DNA from: Silvania hatchlandensis
Lineage (GTDB): Bacteria > Pseudomonadota > Gammaproteobacteria > Enterobacterales > Enterobacteriaceae
Direction of reading: 5' to 3'
DNA length: 64,000 bases
Assembly: GCF_025564065.1 (NCBI RefSeq)
Contig: NZ_JAMGZK010000043.1
Coordinates: 95,292-159,291 of the forward strand
Position numbers and translations under genes: made by a program. Position 1 is the stretch's first letter; every line of letters starts with the position of its first letter. This document shows, one piece after another, positions 1 through 8,222 of this stretch. The notes beneath the pieces were generated by a model, which did not search any database, was not told where the DNA came from, and was given only the letters and a program-made list of their open reading frames with translations.

Positions 1-129
1 AACCATCGCTGCCCTAACTGCCAGGGTGAGCTGGTGCGACGCCCGGTCCGGCCGGAGAACAAACTGGTCACATTCCCGGCGTCCACGACGCGGGTTCATG
101 CGAAACGTGAGGAACATGATGATCGCTAA
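1..129 (+). CDS. DUF1272-family protein, C-terminal end only
   Basis: The frame is open from the first base and stops at TAA 127-129, leaving 42 residues. They contain a CPNCQGELVRRPVRP segment, which is the zinc-binding tail of the short DUF1272 cysteine-rich proteins as I remember the family (a Cys-rich domain ending in CPNCGGE and a Pro/Arg tail). The N-terminal part lies outside the window. The stop lies inside the start of the next gene (overlap about 11 bases), so the two are probably translationally coupled. Function unknown for the family. Confidence 0.75.
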   Translation, partial: NHRCPNCQGELVRRPVRPENKLVTFPASTTRVHAKREEHDDR

Positions 130-1501
130 CCGTATCCAGCTCCAGACCCTCCCGGCACCGCGTAAATTCACCGATGTTCCGCCGGTGCTGTTAAGCGATG
201 CGACAATGCTCGAGCGCAAAGAAAAGGTGCTGTCCCGCATGAACGACGAAGGGTTTGACGCCCTCGTGATTTATGCCGACAAGGAGCATGGGGGTAACTT
301 TGAATACCTGACCGGGTTTGTTCCGCGTTTTGAAGAGGGGCTGTTAATTCTGCATAACACGGGGCAGGCCACCGTCATTCTCGGCAATGAAAATCTGAAG
401 ATGGCGCAGCACTCGCGTATTCCGGTCACGCTGAAACATTGCCCGTATTTTTCGCTGCCCAATCAGCCGATGGAACAGGAGCAATCCCTTGAGACGTTAA
501 TCAGCGAAACGGGTCTGAATACCCTGTCCAAAGTGGGCCTGGTGGGCTGGAAAATGTTCACCTCTGCGGTTGCTGATAATAAGGCGCTGTTCGATTTGCC
601 CTACTTTATCGTCGAGGCTGTCAAAAACAGTACCCTCGCAGCGCTCGAAAACGCGACGCATCTTTTTATCCGGGGCGATAACGGAGCCCGCGTCACCAGT
701 AATGAGAACGAAATTGCCCATTACGAATACGGCGCTAATCTGGCCTCGAATTGTATTCTTGATGCCATGAATGCGGTGGAGCCCGGCATTCGCGAAACCG
801 AGCTGGGGGCGCTATTAGCAGCAGAAGGCCAGTATCAGACGGTGGTCACCATTGCCGCCGCCGGGCAGCGTTTTGCTAAAGCCAACTTCTATCCCACTTA
901 TAAAAAGCTGGAACGCGGCCAGCCGCTGTCGATGAGCACCGGGTTTAAAGGCGGGCTTTCAAGCCGGACCGGCTTTGTGATTGCAGATGAAAGCGAGCTG
1001 CCGGAGAACCAAAAAGATTATCTCGACAGGGTGGCAAAACCCTATTTCGCCGCCGTCGCCAGCTGGCTTGAGAAGATTAAAATCGGCATGCCGGGCGGGG
1101 AGATGTATGCCCTTATCGAAAGCGTGCTCGATAAAAAACAGTACGGCTGGCACCTGAATCCGGGGCATCTTAGCGCCGATGAAGAGTGGATGTCGTCGCC
1201 GATTTATCCGCACTCGACCGAGACGCTAAAAAGCGGGATGATCCTGCAGATTGATATTATCCCTTCCGTGGCGGGCTATACCGGGGTAAGTGCCGAAGAG
1301 AGTGTGGCCCTGGCGGACAAGGCGTTGCAGGCCAACATCCAGGCGGCGTACCCCGACTTGTGGCAACGGATCGCCATTCGCCGGGACTATATTCGTAACG
1401 TGCTGAAGATTAATCTCGCCGATGAGGTGATTCCGCTGTCGAATACCGTGGCCTATCTGCGCCCGTTCTTGCTGGCAAAGGATAAAGCCTTTACCTGCTG
1501 A
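119..1501 (+). CDS. M24 (Xaa-Pro peptidase/creatinase-like) family protein with degenerate metal site
   Basis: A 460-residue protein with an N-terminal creatinase-like domain (about residues 30-170) and a C-terminal pita-bread fold. I chose the ATG at 119 because GAGG at 109-112 sits 6 bases before it; an ATG at 116 is in the same frame. In active M24 enzymes five residues (two Asp, His, two Glu) bind two metals. Here the DxG...D segment reads LSMSTGFKGGLSSRTG (about residues 270-285) with both Asp missing, the His is kept in PGHLSADEEW, the fourth ligand reads IDIIP (Asp for Glu) and the last Glu is kept in SAEES. It is therefore probably not a normal metallopeptidase; it could be a metal-free hydrolase as creatinase is, or a binding protein. 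It overlaps the DUF1272 gene and is followed by a hairpin. Confidence 0.8.
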   Translation: MIANRIQLQTLPAPRKFTDVPPVLLSDATMLERKEKVLSRMNDEGFDALVIYADKEHGGNFEYLTGFVPRFEEGLLILHNTGQATVILGNENLKMAQHSRIPVTLKHCPYFSLPNQPMEQEQSLETLISETGLNTLSKVGLVGWKMFTSAVADNKALFDLPYFIVEAVKNSTLAALENATHLFIRGDNGARVTSNENEIAHYEYGANLASNCILDAMNAVEPGIRETELGALLAAEGQYQTVVTIAAAGQRFAKANFYPTYKKLERGQPLSMSTGFKGGLSSRTGFVIADESELPENQKDYLDRVAKPYFAAVASWLEKIKIGMPGGEMYALIESVLDKKQYGWHLNPGHLSADEEWMSSPIYPHSTETLKSGMILQIDIIPSVAGYTGVSAEESVALADKALQANIQAAYPDLWQRIAIRRDYIRNVLKINLADEVIPLSNTVAYLRPFLLAKDKAFTC

Positions 1502-1506
1502 TTAAG

Positions 1507-1541
1507 CGGCCTGAGCCCGGTGAAATACCGGACCCAGGCCT
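1507..1541 (+). terminator. Hairpin after the M24-like gene
   Basis: GGCCTG and CAGGCC form an outer stem and CCGGT/ACCGG an inner stem, six bases after the stop codon. There is no clear T-run, so it may be a 3' stabilising hairpin rather than a strong intrinsic terminator. Confidence 0.4.
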
Positions 1542-1566
1542 TATCCACGCCGATGGGCTTCAGGCA

Positions 1567-1827
1567 TTACCAGTCGTTATCCTCGTGGTAGTGATTGTGA
1601 TGGCCGCGATGGCTGTACTGGTCGTCGCGGTTGCGGTCTTCCTGATGATCGCGCTCCCACTCTTTTTTATCGTCTTTGTGCTTCTCTTTTTGGTGATGAT
1701 TTGCCACAGCAGCGCCAACGGCCGCTGCACCCAGACCGATACCTACCGCCGACAGCACCGGATGATCTGCGCAGCCTGACAGCATGGCCATCACCGCCAT
1801 TGCGGTAACTACTTTTTTCAGTTTCAT
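1567..1827 (-). CDS. Small His/Asp-rich outer-membrane lipoprotein, unknown function
   Basis: An 86-residue protein with a lysine-start signal peptide and a lipobox LSGC (Cys19). No Asp follows at +2, so the Lol system should send it to the outer membrane. Residues 25-42 are a glycine/alanine zipper (VGIGLGAAAVGAAVA), and the rest is a highly charged tail with nine histidines and many Asp/Glu, a composition often seen in metal-binding periplasmic tails. I do not recognise a named gene. It starts 9 bases after the stop of the next gene upstream on the same strand, so the two form an operon. Confidence 0.75.
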   Translation of the reverse strand: MKLKKVVTAMAVMAMLSGCADHPVLSAVGIGLGAAAVGAAVANHHQKEKHKDDKKEWERDHQEDRNRDDQYSHRGHHNHYHEDNDW

Positions 1828-1836
1828 AATGGGTTC

Positions 1837-2349
1837 TTAGCGCGAAGCGTAGATGTTACCGTGGTTGCCGGAATCTTCGTCTTTCCAGGTACCGCGATGG
1901 TTATCTCTGATGGTGTAAGTTGCGTAGCCATCGCGGAACGTCAGGGTATCGTTGTACGCATTCACATCGCGCATCTCTTTACCGTTCAGGTAGACCCCGG
2001 AGTCTTCGATGTGGATGTCCGCCCCGCGCTCGCCGTTGTCGAATTTCACCACGTAGTTACCGGCGAATTTGCCGTTGATGCCCGCATCGCTGTGGTTGTC
2101 GTTATAGCCATTTTGCTGATTGTCACGGTGGTGATGCTTACCGTAATGGCTCTGCTGCTCGCCATCGTTGTTGATAAAGCCGTGGCGTTCGTTCCACTCG
2201 TAAGACTTGTTGAGATCGCAGCCCTGCAGCTCGGAAGCCTGAGTGCAGCCGGAGCGCTCATACTTAGCGCGCTGCGCCGGGGTGATGGCACATGCGGTGG
2301 TGGCACTCACCAGACCGACGACCAGAATGGCTAAAACACGTTTTTTCAT
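1837..2349 (-). CDS. Exported protein or lipoprotein with His-rich linker, unknown function
   Basis: A 170-residue protein starting at MKKRVLAIL; an ATG seven codons earlier (2370) is possible, but the signal peptide begins naturally at 2349. The signal ends in SATTACAITPAQ: Cys could be lipidated (a weak lipobox, TTAC) or signal peptidase I could cut after ACA. After a Cys-containing region (ERSGCTQASELQGCD) comes a His/Asn-rich linker (about residues 65-95) and a C-terminal beta-rich domain (about 95-170) with the FAGNYVVKFDNGE and VYLNGKEM segments. It is first in an operon with the small lipoprotein at 1567-1827. No family recognised; the pairing suggests a shared envelope or metal-related role, which is inference. 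Confidence 0.75.
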   Translation of the reverse strand: MKKRVLAILVVGLVSATTACAITPAQRAKYERSGCTQASELQGCDLNKSYEWNERHGFINNDGEQQSHYGKHHHRDNQQNGYNDNHSDAGINGKFAGNYVVKFDNGERGADIHIEDSGVYLNGKEMRDVNAYNDTLTFRDGYATYTIRDNHRGTWKDEDSGNHGNIYASR

Positions 2350-2370
2350 GCTATTGCTCGCTATCATCAT

Positions 2371-2933
2371 TTTTATTGACTACATATTCTGCGGCGCAAA
2401 TGGCCGCGTTATTTTTTACGCCTCTTTTTAAAACAGGCATAATTAAATTATCGCAATTACTTAACAGTGCAGTGACAATTTAATTAACGAATTGTCTATA
2501 TTTACTTTTATATGAAAGTCTCGCCGCGCTATTATTCATCATTCGCTAAATCAGTCCACACGCGCCAGGCCAGCGCACCGCAGGCCAGAACTGCCGCGCC
2601 CTGACGGGCAACACAATGCATTTTACGTAATAACGCACACAATACATTAACAAGCCGTTTATATAACAGCATCATATTTACGCGCTCTGCCCGACGTTTA
2701 TTAAACGGGTCACAAATAACAGTGCGGCGATATTACGGCTTTTTATTTCAGCTTCACAAAGGGTTTTAAACGGACAATTTCAAATACAGAACATTCTTAG
2801 CAGGGAATAGCAGGAAGAGAACAGAAATATTAATCAATGCTCATCTGAGAAAATGAATGCGTGAATACTTCCTTTGTATCACGGCAGAAGAGGGCCTGAT
2901 GTTGCGCCCTCTCCTGCATTGACGGTGTAACGC
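2371..2933. other. 563-bp AT-rich gap, mostly empty
   Basis: The stretch between the lipoprotein operon and the yncE-like gene is AT-rich except for about 2545-2620, which is GC-rich and lies in the small candidate gene at 2532-2675. I see no tRNA, clear intrinsic terminator or repeat in the rest. It must contain the promoter of the lipoprotein operon (right of 2349, reading leftward). Confidence 0.6.
2532..2675 (-). CDS. Candidate small membrane protein, 47 residues
   Basis: An open frame begins with two consecutive ATGs (2675 and 2672) and ends at TAA 2534-2532. The product is Arg/Lys-containing at the start (YKRLVNVLCALLRK), has a hydrophobic run around residues 26-40 (GAAVLACGALAWRVW) and ends in DLANDE, as expected for a single-span small protein. 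The GC-rich patch in otherwise AT-rich DNA coincides with this frame, which favours coding. No strong ribosome binding site is visible. I do not recognise a named homologue. Confidence 0.4.
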   Translation of the reverse strand: MMLLYKRLVNVLCALLRKMHCVARQGAAVLACGALAWRVWTDLANDE

Positions 2934-4109
2934 TTAGGAACGGGTCAAATCGATACGCAGAATGCGCTCTTTTGCACCCTCAACGTACACGTCCGGATCC
3001 CAGTCGCGGTTAAAGCCCTCTTTGACGCCGACATACAGGGTATCCAGATCCGGTGACAGCACCATCTGATTCGGATACACCGGAGCGTTGAATTCCCGCG
3101 TGATAGCATAAGTGGTGGCATCGATCACGCTGATGGTACCGCTGGTGAAGTTGGTAACATAAATCTCATTGTATTTCGGGTTGTATTTCACCGCGTTGGT
3201 CCCGGCACCGGTGTGAACATACCCGAGCTGCTGACCATTGCGTAAATCGAATACGTACAACCCATCCTGCTGGCCACGGCGATCTTCATGGTCGAACACC
3301 ACCACAAACGCGCGGTTCGAGTCAGAGTCCACCGCCAGATTCTGGACGCTGGCGATCTGCGGCTGCGGATCTTTCAGGCGGATGGTGCGCAGCACGGTCT
3401 GCTTTTTGGCATCAATTTCATTGATGTAATCTTTACCGCCAACATAGATCTTCTGCGTTTTCTCATCCTGGGTCAGGCCATAGGCGGTACCGCTGTAGGC
3501 CCCTTTCACCTCGCCTTTACGTGCCAGGGTGGTGCCGTCGAGCATCAGCAGCTTATGCAGCGCGGTCATGCCGTCGGCGGTTTTCTGCATATTGCTGTAG
3601 CTGACAAACAGCGTATTGGTCGGGCTGTTGTACACCATGTGCCGCAGGTGCTCAAAGCGCGCATCGGCGGCATTCGCCACCTTGAAGCTAAGTTTGTCGC
3701 TGGTTTTGGTCAGCTTGCCGGTCAGGGTATCGACGATGCTTACCCGCAGCGAAGCGGACTGGGTATGCCCGACATACAGCTGATGCTGCGGCTGATTCAT
3801 CGCCAGCGAGAAAGCCCGGTACGGCATCGTCACCCGGCTTTCGGTGCTCAACGAGGCAGGGTTAAAAGCATACAGAAAGCCTTTGTTGGCCTCGCGGTTC
3901 ATACGGTCAGTGACGGCGGCGTACAGTCGGTGGCTGGTATTATCAAAGGCCAGCTCATACAGGCCTTCATTGGCCTCCTGCAGATAGTTGGTTTTCATCG
4001 CGAAACGGGAAAGTTCACGCTGCGGCGGGTCTATTGCCCAGGCTGCAGTGGAAAAGAGCCCGGCAATCAGCAGGCATCCCAGCGAGGTGGTAACGTTACG
4101 GTGCTTCAT
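2934..4109 (-). CDS. YncE-like periplasmic beta-propeller protein
   Basis: A 391-residue protein with a cleavable signal peptide (ending STAAWA before IDPPQ), then repeated blades with the pattern LYV/IYVGG...D..T..V. The C-terminal blades match E. coli YncE closely (the NEIYVTNFTSGTISVIDATTY segment and the final YPNQMVLSPDLDTLYVGVK). YncE is a seven-bladed propeller encoded near the TonB-dependent receptor YncD, and its role is not settled. Here it is the last gene of a Fur-box operon, 35 bases after the receptor stop, so it probably assists capture or periplasmic handling of the same ligand (inference). It is longer than YncE (353 residues). Confidence 0.85.
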   Translation of the reverse strand: MKHRNVTTSLGCLLIAGLFSTAAWAIDPPQRELSRFAMKTNYLQEANEGLYELAFDNTSHRLYAAVTDRMNREANKGFLYAFNPASLSTESRVTMPYRAFSLAMNQPQHQLYVGHTQSASLRVSIVDTLTGKLTKTSDKLSFKVANAADARFEHLRHMVYNSPTNTLFVSYSNMQKTADGMTALHKLLMLDGTTLARKGEVKGAYSGTAYGLTQDEKTQKIYVGGKDYINEIDAKKQTVLRTIRLKDPQPQIASVQNLAVDSDSNRAFVVVFDHEDRRGQQDGLYVFDLRNGQQLGYVHTGAGTNAVKYNPKYNEIYVTNFTSGTISVIDATTYAITREFNAPVYPNQMVLSPDLDTLYVGVKEGFNRDWDPDVYVEGAKERILRIDLTRS

Positions 4110-4144
4110 AGTTATTCCTGGTCATCAACGTGATTAAGGGCAGA

Positions 4145-6364
4145 TCAGAACTGGATTTCGCCGCCAAAGATGTAGGTCCGTCCACGCGCCGTGGTGTTAA
4201 TGCTTGACCCTTCTTTCGCGTAATCCAGGCTCTGGTTCATGCGGTTAAGGGCGTCGGCGTAGTCGCGGTTGGTCACGTTCTGTACGCTGAAGCGCAGCAG
4301 CACGTCATCGGTCATCTGCCAGGTGCTGTAGAGATCGATGACCGTCGGAATGTTCGGCATGCTTTCTTTCGGCACCGAGTTGGTGTCGGTGTCGATCCCT
4401 TCGGTGCTCAGGCGTTTGGTCTTGCCGGTGAACTTGAACAGGCTGCCGATAGTGAGCTTCTGATTAAACAGGCGTCCGCCCACGTCCAGCGTGGCGTAGT
4501 AGTCCGGCAGATCGCTAAGGTCGCTGTAGGCAAAGCTGTAAACGGTACTGGCGATCGAGGTGGGCTGATCGGTGTGCTGCTTGCTCCAGGAGAGATTAGC
4601 GTAGGCGAAGCCTGCGTCGTACCCGCCTTCAATCTCGTAACCTTTGCTGGTGACCGGCGATGTGGTGTTCAGATACACGTTGGCGTTAAAGCCACTGAAT
4701 GAGTCGTCGTAGTCATGACACAGCTGCCCGTCGTAGCAGAGCATAAAGGACTCGCTGGTAATGTAGTTTTTGATCCGGGACTGCCAGGCCAGCGCCTTCA
4801 TGTGGAAACTGTCCTGCTCCAGTAACAAACCCTGTTTATTGACGTTAAAGCCGGCTTCCACGGTCTCGGCTTTTTCAGGCTTGAGGAACGGGTTCATCGA
4901 GATCCCGCCTTCGTTGGCGAAGAATACTTCCTGCACGTTTGGCGCGCGCGACGAACGGCTCCAGCTGACGAAAGGCTGCAGCCACGGCGTCACCTGCGCA
5001 GAGAAGGTGGCTGACGGGTTAAAGGCTTTGTCATCCAGATTCAGCATCGCTTCCCCCTGCGGGAAGCACTTCTCATTGGCGGCACAGGCTGGTTTTTTGC
5101 CTTCAACCTGGCTGCGGGTATAGTTGAGGTTCAGGTCAAGCTGATAGATATCTTTGTTCAGCGTCAGACCGCTGTATAACGAGGCGATCTTTTGCTTACC
5201 CGCCGGGGCAAAGGCATTGCGATCGGTCTCGGTACTTTGCACAAAGCTGCGGCTGTAGCGGGTATCCATTAATTTCCCACCGACCTGTAGTGTCGTATAC
5301 AGATCGTCCGCCATTTTAAAGCGGCTGGTGTTGTTGATATCAATGGCGTTCGATTTATTGGTGATCGACGAATTATTAAAGTTATACATCGCCTTCGGCT
5401 TATATTCCTGATTGCCGCGACTGGTGCTGGCCAGGACGTTTAATTCCACCAGCTCATTCAGCGGCGCGTAATTATAGCGCAGGGAATAATCGTCGCTGGT
5501 AATATCGCGGCGGGTAAAGGTATTAGTATAATTTCTGCCGGAGAATTCAAATTTATTAAACTGATCCAGATTGACGTTCAGCTTATACAGCTCGGAGTGC
5601 GGAGTCTGACGCAGGTATTTATTGTCTTCACCAATAAAATCTTTACTGCTGCGCCCGCCGCCATTTTTATAGGTCGCATAGGTGCGGGTGCCACTGATGC
5701 CCACCATCGCCCCTACCGCACCGCCGTTGTCAAAGGTGTCGGTCTTACCGGCAACGGCGACCATTCCGGTGCGTCCCAGCCCGTTATCCCCGACCGAGAA
5801 GCGTGACAGCAGGCCAGTCTGGCGTCCCTCTTTCAGGATATCGTCAATACCGATGGTGCGCATGTTGGCGCTCCCCGCCAGGGCGTTGACCCCCTGTGAA
5901 CCGGCGCTGCTGCCGCGCGTAACGTCCACTTCGGCGAGGAAGTTAGGATCCAGCGGTACCCCTGCGGCGGTGTTGGAACCGCCATGATAGTTGGCCGGTG
6001 CCATGCCAAAGTAGGTCTGGGTCACGCCGTCCACCATGGTATTGACCCGGCCCAGGCCGTTCATTCCACGGATATTGACGCTAATCGCCCCCTGCAGCGG
6101 ATCGATTTGCGTATAGGTTCCGGCCATGCTGCGCAGTGACGCATCCAGACTCTGCAAATTCTTATTCAGCGTGCGGGAACTGTAGGCGCCAGGACGAGAA
6201 TAACTCTCCTCAGAGGAGCCAACATTCTTTTTTTCATCGAGGGTGTTATCCATTATTGTCAACGGTGAGAAAACGGATTCCCCCTCCTTTTCTGCGGCAT
6301 ACGCCGGGGTGTGGACAATAAGAATCCCGGTCAAAAGTCCTTTGACCATTTGCGGTTTTTTCAT
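4145..6364 (-). CDS. TonB-dependent outer-membrane receptor, haem/haemoprotein-receptor-like
   Basis: A 739-residue receptor. I start it at MKKPQMVKGLL (6364), which gives a clean signal peptide ending TPAYA; an ATG at 6442 would add 26 residues before the signal. The plug domain (about residues 50-200) contains the ISVNIRGMNGLGRVNTMVDG signature. The rest is a barrel ending in aromatic Phe (GGEIQF). The segment SRAPNVQEVF...MNPFLKPEKAE resembles the FRAP/NPNL boxes of haem and haemoglobin receptors, but I see no His between the boxes. A Cys pair (LCYDGQLCHD) lies in a late loop. It lies between a dedicated TonB gene and a yncE-like gene. The ligand is not readable from sequence: haem is the best guess and PQQ-type cofactors are an alternative because of the yncE partner. 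Confidence 0.88.
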   Translation of the reverse strand: MKKPQMVKGLLTGILIVHTPAYAAEKEGESVFSPLTIMDNTLDEKKNVGSSEESYSRPGAYSSRTLNKNLQSLDASLRSMAGTYTQIDPLQGAISVNIRGMNGLGRVNTMVDGVTQTYFGMAPANYHGGSNTAAGVPLDPNFLAEVDVTRGSSAGSQGVNALAGSANMRTIGIDDILKEGRQTGLLSRFSVGDNGLGRTGMVAVAGKTDTFDNGGAVGAMVGISGTRTYATYKNGGGRSSKDFIGEDNKYLRQTPHSELYKLNVNLDQFNKFEFSGRNYTNTFTRRDITSDDYSLRYNYAPLNELVELNVLASTSRGNQEYKPKAMYNFNNSSITNKSNAIDINNTSRFKMADDLYTTLQVGGKLMDTRYSRSFVQSTETDRNAFAPAGKQKIASLYSGLTLNKDIYQLDLNLNYTRSQVEGKKPACAANEKCFPQGEAMLNLDDKAFNPSATFSAQVTPWLQPFVSWSRSSRAPNVQEVFFANEGGISMNPFLKPEKAETVEAGFNVNKQGLLLEQDSFHMKALAWQSRIKNYITSESFMLCYDGQLCHDYDDSFSGFNANVYLNTTSPVTSKGYEIEGGYDAGFAYANLSWSKQHTDQPTSIASTVYSFAYSDLSDLPDYYATLDVGGRLFNQKLTIGSLFKFTGKTKRLSTEGIDTDTNSVPKESMPNIPTVIDLYSTWQMTDDVLLRFSVQNVTNRDYADALNRMNQSLDYAKEGSSINTTARGRTYIFGGEIQF

Positions 6365-6550
6365 AATCAAATCCTGTATATCATTATTTACAAGCGCAAA
6401 AAAGGAGAGCGCGAGAGCGAAATAACGCCCTCCCCTTATCAAGCAAAATTTAATTTAAAACGTTATATTCAGCAGTAATGCATTTACTGGGTAATAAAAG
6501 CAGAGGGTTTAAATATCCAGTAAGCCAAATTCAACCGGCAGCGTGACTTT

Positions 6551-7288
6551 CTATACACCCTGGCGCACCAGCTCTTCTGGCGGTGGCGGCAGCGGTCGGG
6601 CATTGATCAGCGCCGTTAATGCGGCCTTGTCCAGGGACAGGGTGCCTGACGAGCTGACCAGCTTCGTACTGAGGATCTCGCCCCGGGCATCGACGCTAAA
6701 GGTAATCACCGCCGTCCCGGTCCGTTTGCGACGCCGGGCATCCTCAGGGTAGTTACGCATTTTGTTGATCTTGCCTTTGACCAGCGACTCCCAGCTGATT
6801 TTGCTTTGGCTGATCCGCGTGGCGTCCGTATCTAACGGGGCGGCATTGCGCAGGGTCTGCACCTTTTGCACCGGCGGCGCGGCCAGGCTGGTGGTGGTTG
6901 AATTGCCCTTCTCCTCCTTCTGTTCACGCTGGCTTTTCTTCTTGATGTCCGGCTTCTTACGGGCTTTGGGCTCCGGCTTTGCGGCGGCAATTTTCAGCTC
7001 CGCCTCTTCCTGTACCAGCAGCGTTGGCAGATCTTTGCTGTGGGTGCGTTCTTCCTCGGTCATGGCCTCAACCTTACGCTGCTGACTGACGCCAGCCGCC
7101 AGGTCGGGCCTGATCAAGGCCACTTCAAACTCCGGTGAATACTGAACCATGACCGCAGCCGGAGTGGTCTGTGGCTGCGGGCGGTTAAGCTGCACAATAA
7201 ATGGCAGAGCCAGCGCCGCGTGGAACAACACGCTGGCCGTGGCGCTCCACGTCCACGGCGCGCGAGGCATGAGGTTATTCACATTCAT
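6551..7288 (-). CDS. TonB/HasB-type energy transducer, cut short by an amber codon
   Basis: A 245-residue protein with an N-terminal membrane anchor (WSATASVLFHAALALPFIV), a Lys/Glu/Pro-rich periplasmic spacer (about 80-145) and a TonB C-terminal domain (YPEDARRRKRTGTAVITFSVDARG...ALINARPLPPPPEELVRQGV). The frame meets TAG at 6553-6551, then continues without interruption for 13 more codons (KVTLPVEFGLLDI) to TAA at 6511-6509. Those codons look like the missing last beta-strand, which in TonB pairs with the receptor's TonB box. The gene was probably 780 bases long (6509-7288) and has acquired a nonsense mutation, or there is a sequencing error. It follows chaN with a one-base gap and precedes the receptor. 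Confidence 0.85.
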   Translation of the reverse strand: MNVNNLMPRAPWTWSATASVLFHAALALPFIVQLNRPQPQTTPAAVMVQYSPEFEVALIRPDLAAGVSQQRKVEAMTEEERTHSKDLPTLLVQEEAELKIAAAKPEPKARKKPDIKKKSQREQKEEKGNSTTTSLAAPPVQKVQTLRNAAPLDTDATRISQSKISWESLVKGKINKMRNYPEDARRRKRTGTAVITFSVDARGEILSTKLVSSSGTLSLDKAALTALINARPLPPPPEELVRQGV

Positions 7289-7289
7289 A

Positions 7290-8159
7290 TTAAGGCTGCT
7301 TTTGTGCCGGAACCGACCAGATGTAATCCGCCTGCTTCGCGCTCACTTTGGTTCCGTCAGTGGTGAGCATCACCACGACCGGCGGTTCAACATTAAGATC
7401 GGCCAGATGCAACGGCACGCCAATATCTTTCGCCGCGTGATAGCCCCCGGCAATCAGCAGCGCAGGACGCGGTGCCCGGCGGAGCTGCTCAGCCATAAAC
7501 CGATCCCGCTGCTGCTGGATGGAGAGCATGGCGTGAACCTGCTCCCCCGTTAACTGGCCGTCATGCATAAGATAGATAATGGCGGACAAAGCTTCACGCA
7601 CCTGCTCGCGCGAAGAGGCCGCCCCCGGCGGGAAGACAGGATTTTTATACAGGGCAGAGACCTGCTCACGGCTGATGTTGGCCGCCAGCAGCGGGCCAGG
7701 GCCCTCAAGGGCGGTCATCACCACATCGCGGTACAGCGCCCACGGCCAGCCGCTGTTCCAGCGCATCGCTTCTGCCGCGCGGGTGGCGCTAACCCTGGTG
7801 CCCGCCAGGCTTTGCGCTTTGACGCGGTCCACCGCCGCCTGCTGATCGCTGTTGATCATCTCCAACAGCACACTGCCCTGCTGACGGGTTTTATTCAGGT
7901 TTTGCAGCAGCCACTGTTCAATCTGGTGGTGGCGTTGATTGGTGTGCTCTTCACCGACAATGACCACCGGCGCGCTGGCGAGCTCCGCCATCAGGTCGGC
8001 TGGGGTGATAGACCTCCCGGTTGCGACGTCCTGAATACAGTCGCAGTCAATCGCCAGCTGGGTTTTGCTCTCCGTGACAGAAGGCGGACTGTGGCACCCG
8101 GCGATCAGCAAAATGCTGCCAAGGACCAGCGGTTTGAAAAAGTTACCCTGATTTAACAT
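7290..8159 (-). CDS. ChaN-family haem-binding lipoprotein
   Basis: A 289-residue lipoprotein. The start at MLNQGNFFKP (8159) gives a signal peptide with lipobox LIAGC (Cys22); longer in-frame starts run through the Fur-box promoter and are unlikely. The body shows the ChaN family signatures VVIVGEEHTNQRHHQIEQWLL near residue 70, LLEM..SDQQ, and the C-terminal ALLIAGGYHAAKDIGVPLHL. ChaN of Campylobacter binds haem as a dimer and is tied to ferric enterobactin/iron uptake. It is the first gene of the operon, directly downstream of the Fur boxes, and is followed by tonB after one base. A role in accepting or shielding haem or iron at the outer membrane is inferred. Confidence 0.88.
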   Translation of the reverse strand: MLNQGNFFKPLVLGSILLIAGCHSPPSVTESKTQLAIDCDCIQDVATGRSITPADLMAELASAPVVIVGEEHTNQRHHQIEQWLLQNLNKTRQQGSVLLEMINSDQQAAVDRVKAQSLAGTRVSATRAAEAMRWNSGWPWALYRDVVMTALEGPGPLLAANISREQVSALYKNPVFPPGAASSREQVREALSAIIYLMHDGQLTGEQVHAMLSIQQQRDRFMAEQLRRAPRPALLIAGGYHAAKDIGVPLHLADLNVEPPVVVMLTTDGTKVSAKQADYIWSVPAQKQP

Positions 8160-8222
8160 AAGTATCCGTTTAATTTTTAAGGCATTTTTTGCGCTGCGAA
8201 TTTTGGGCGGATTATATGCATT

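Noticed and set aside
3288..4133. 281-codon plus-strand open frame
   Set aside because: Antisense to the yncE-like gene, which has a signal peptide and propeller repeats.
4145..6364. Naming the receptor hasR or pqqU
   Set aside because: The RAP/NPF-like boxes hint at haem and the yncE partner hints at PQQ-type ligands, but no haemophore gene, ABC importer or decisive ligand residue is present.
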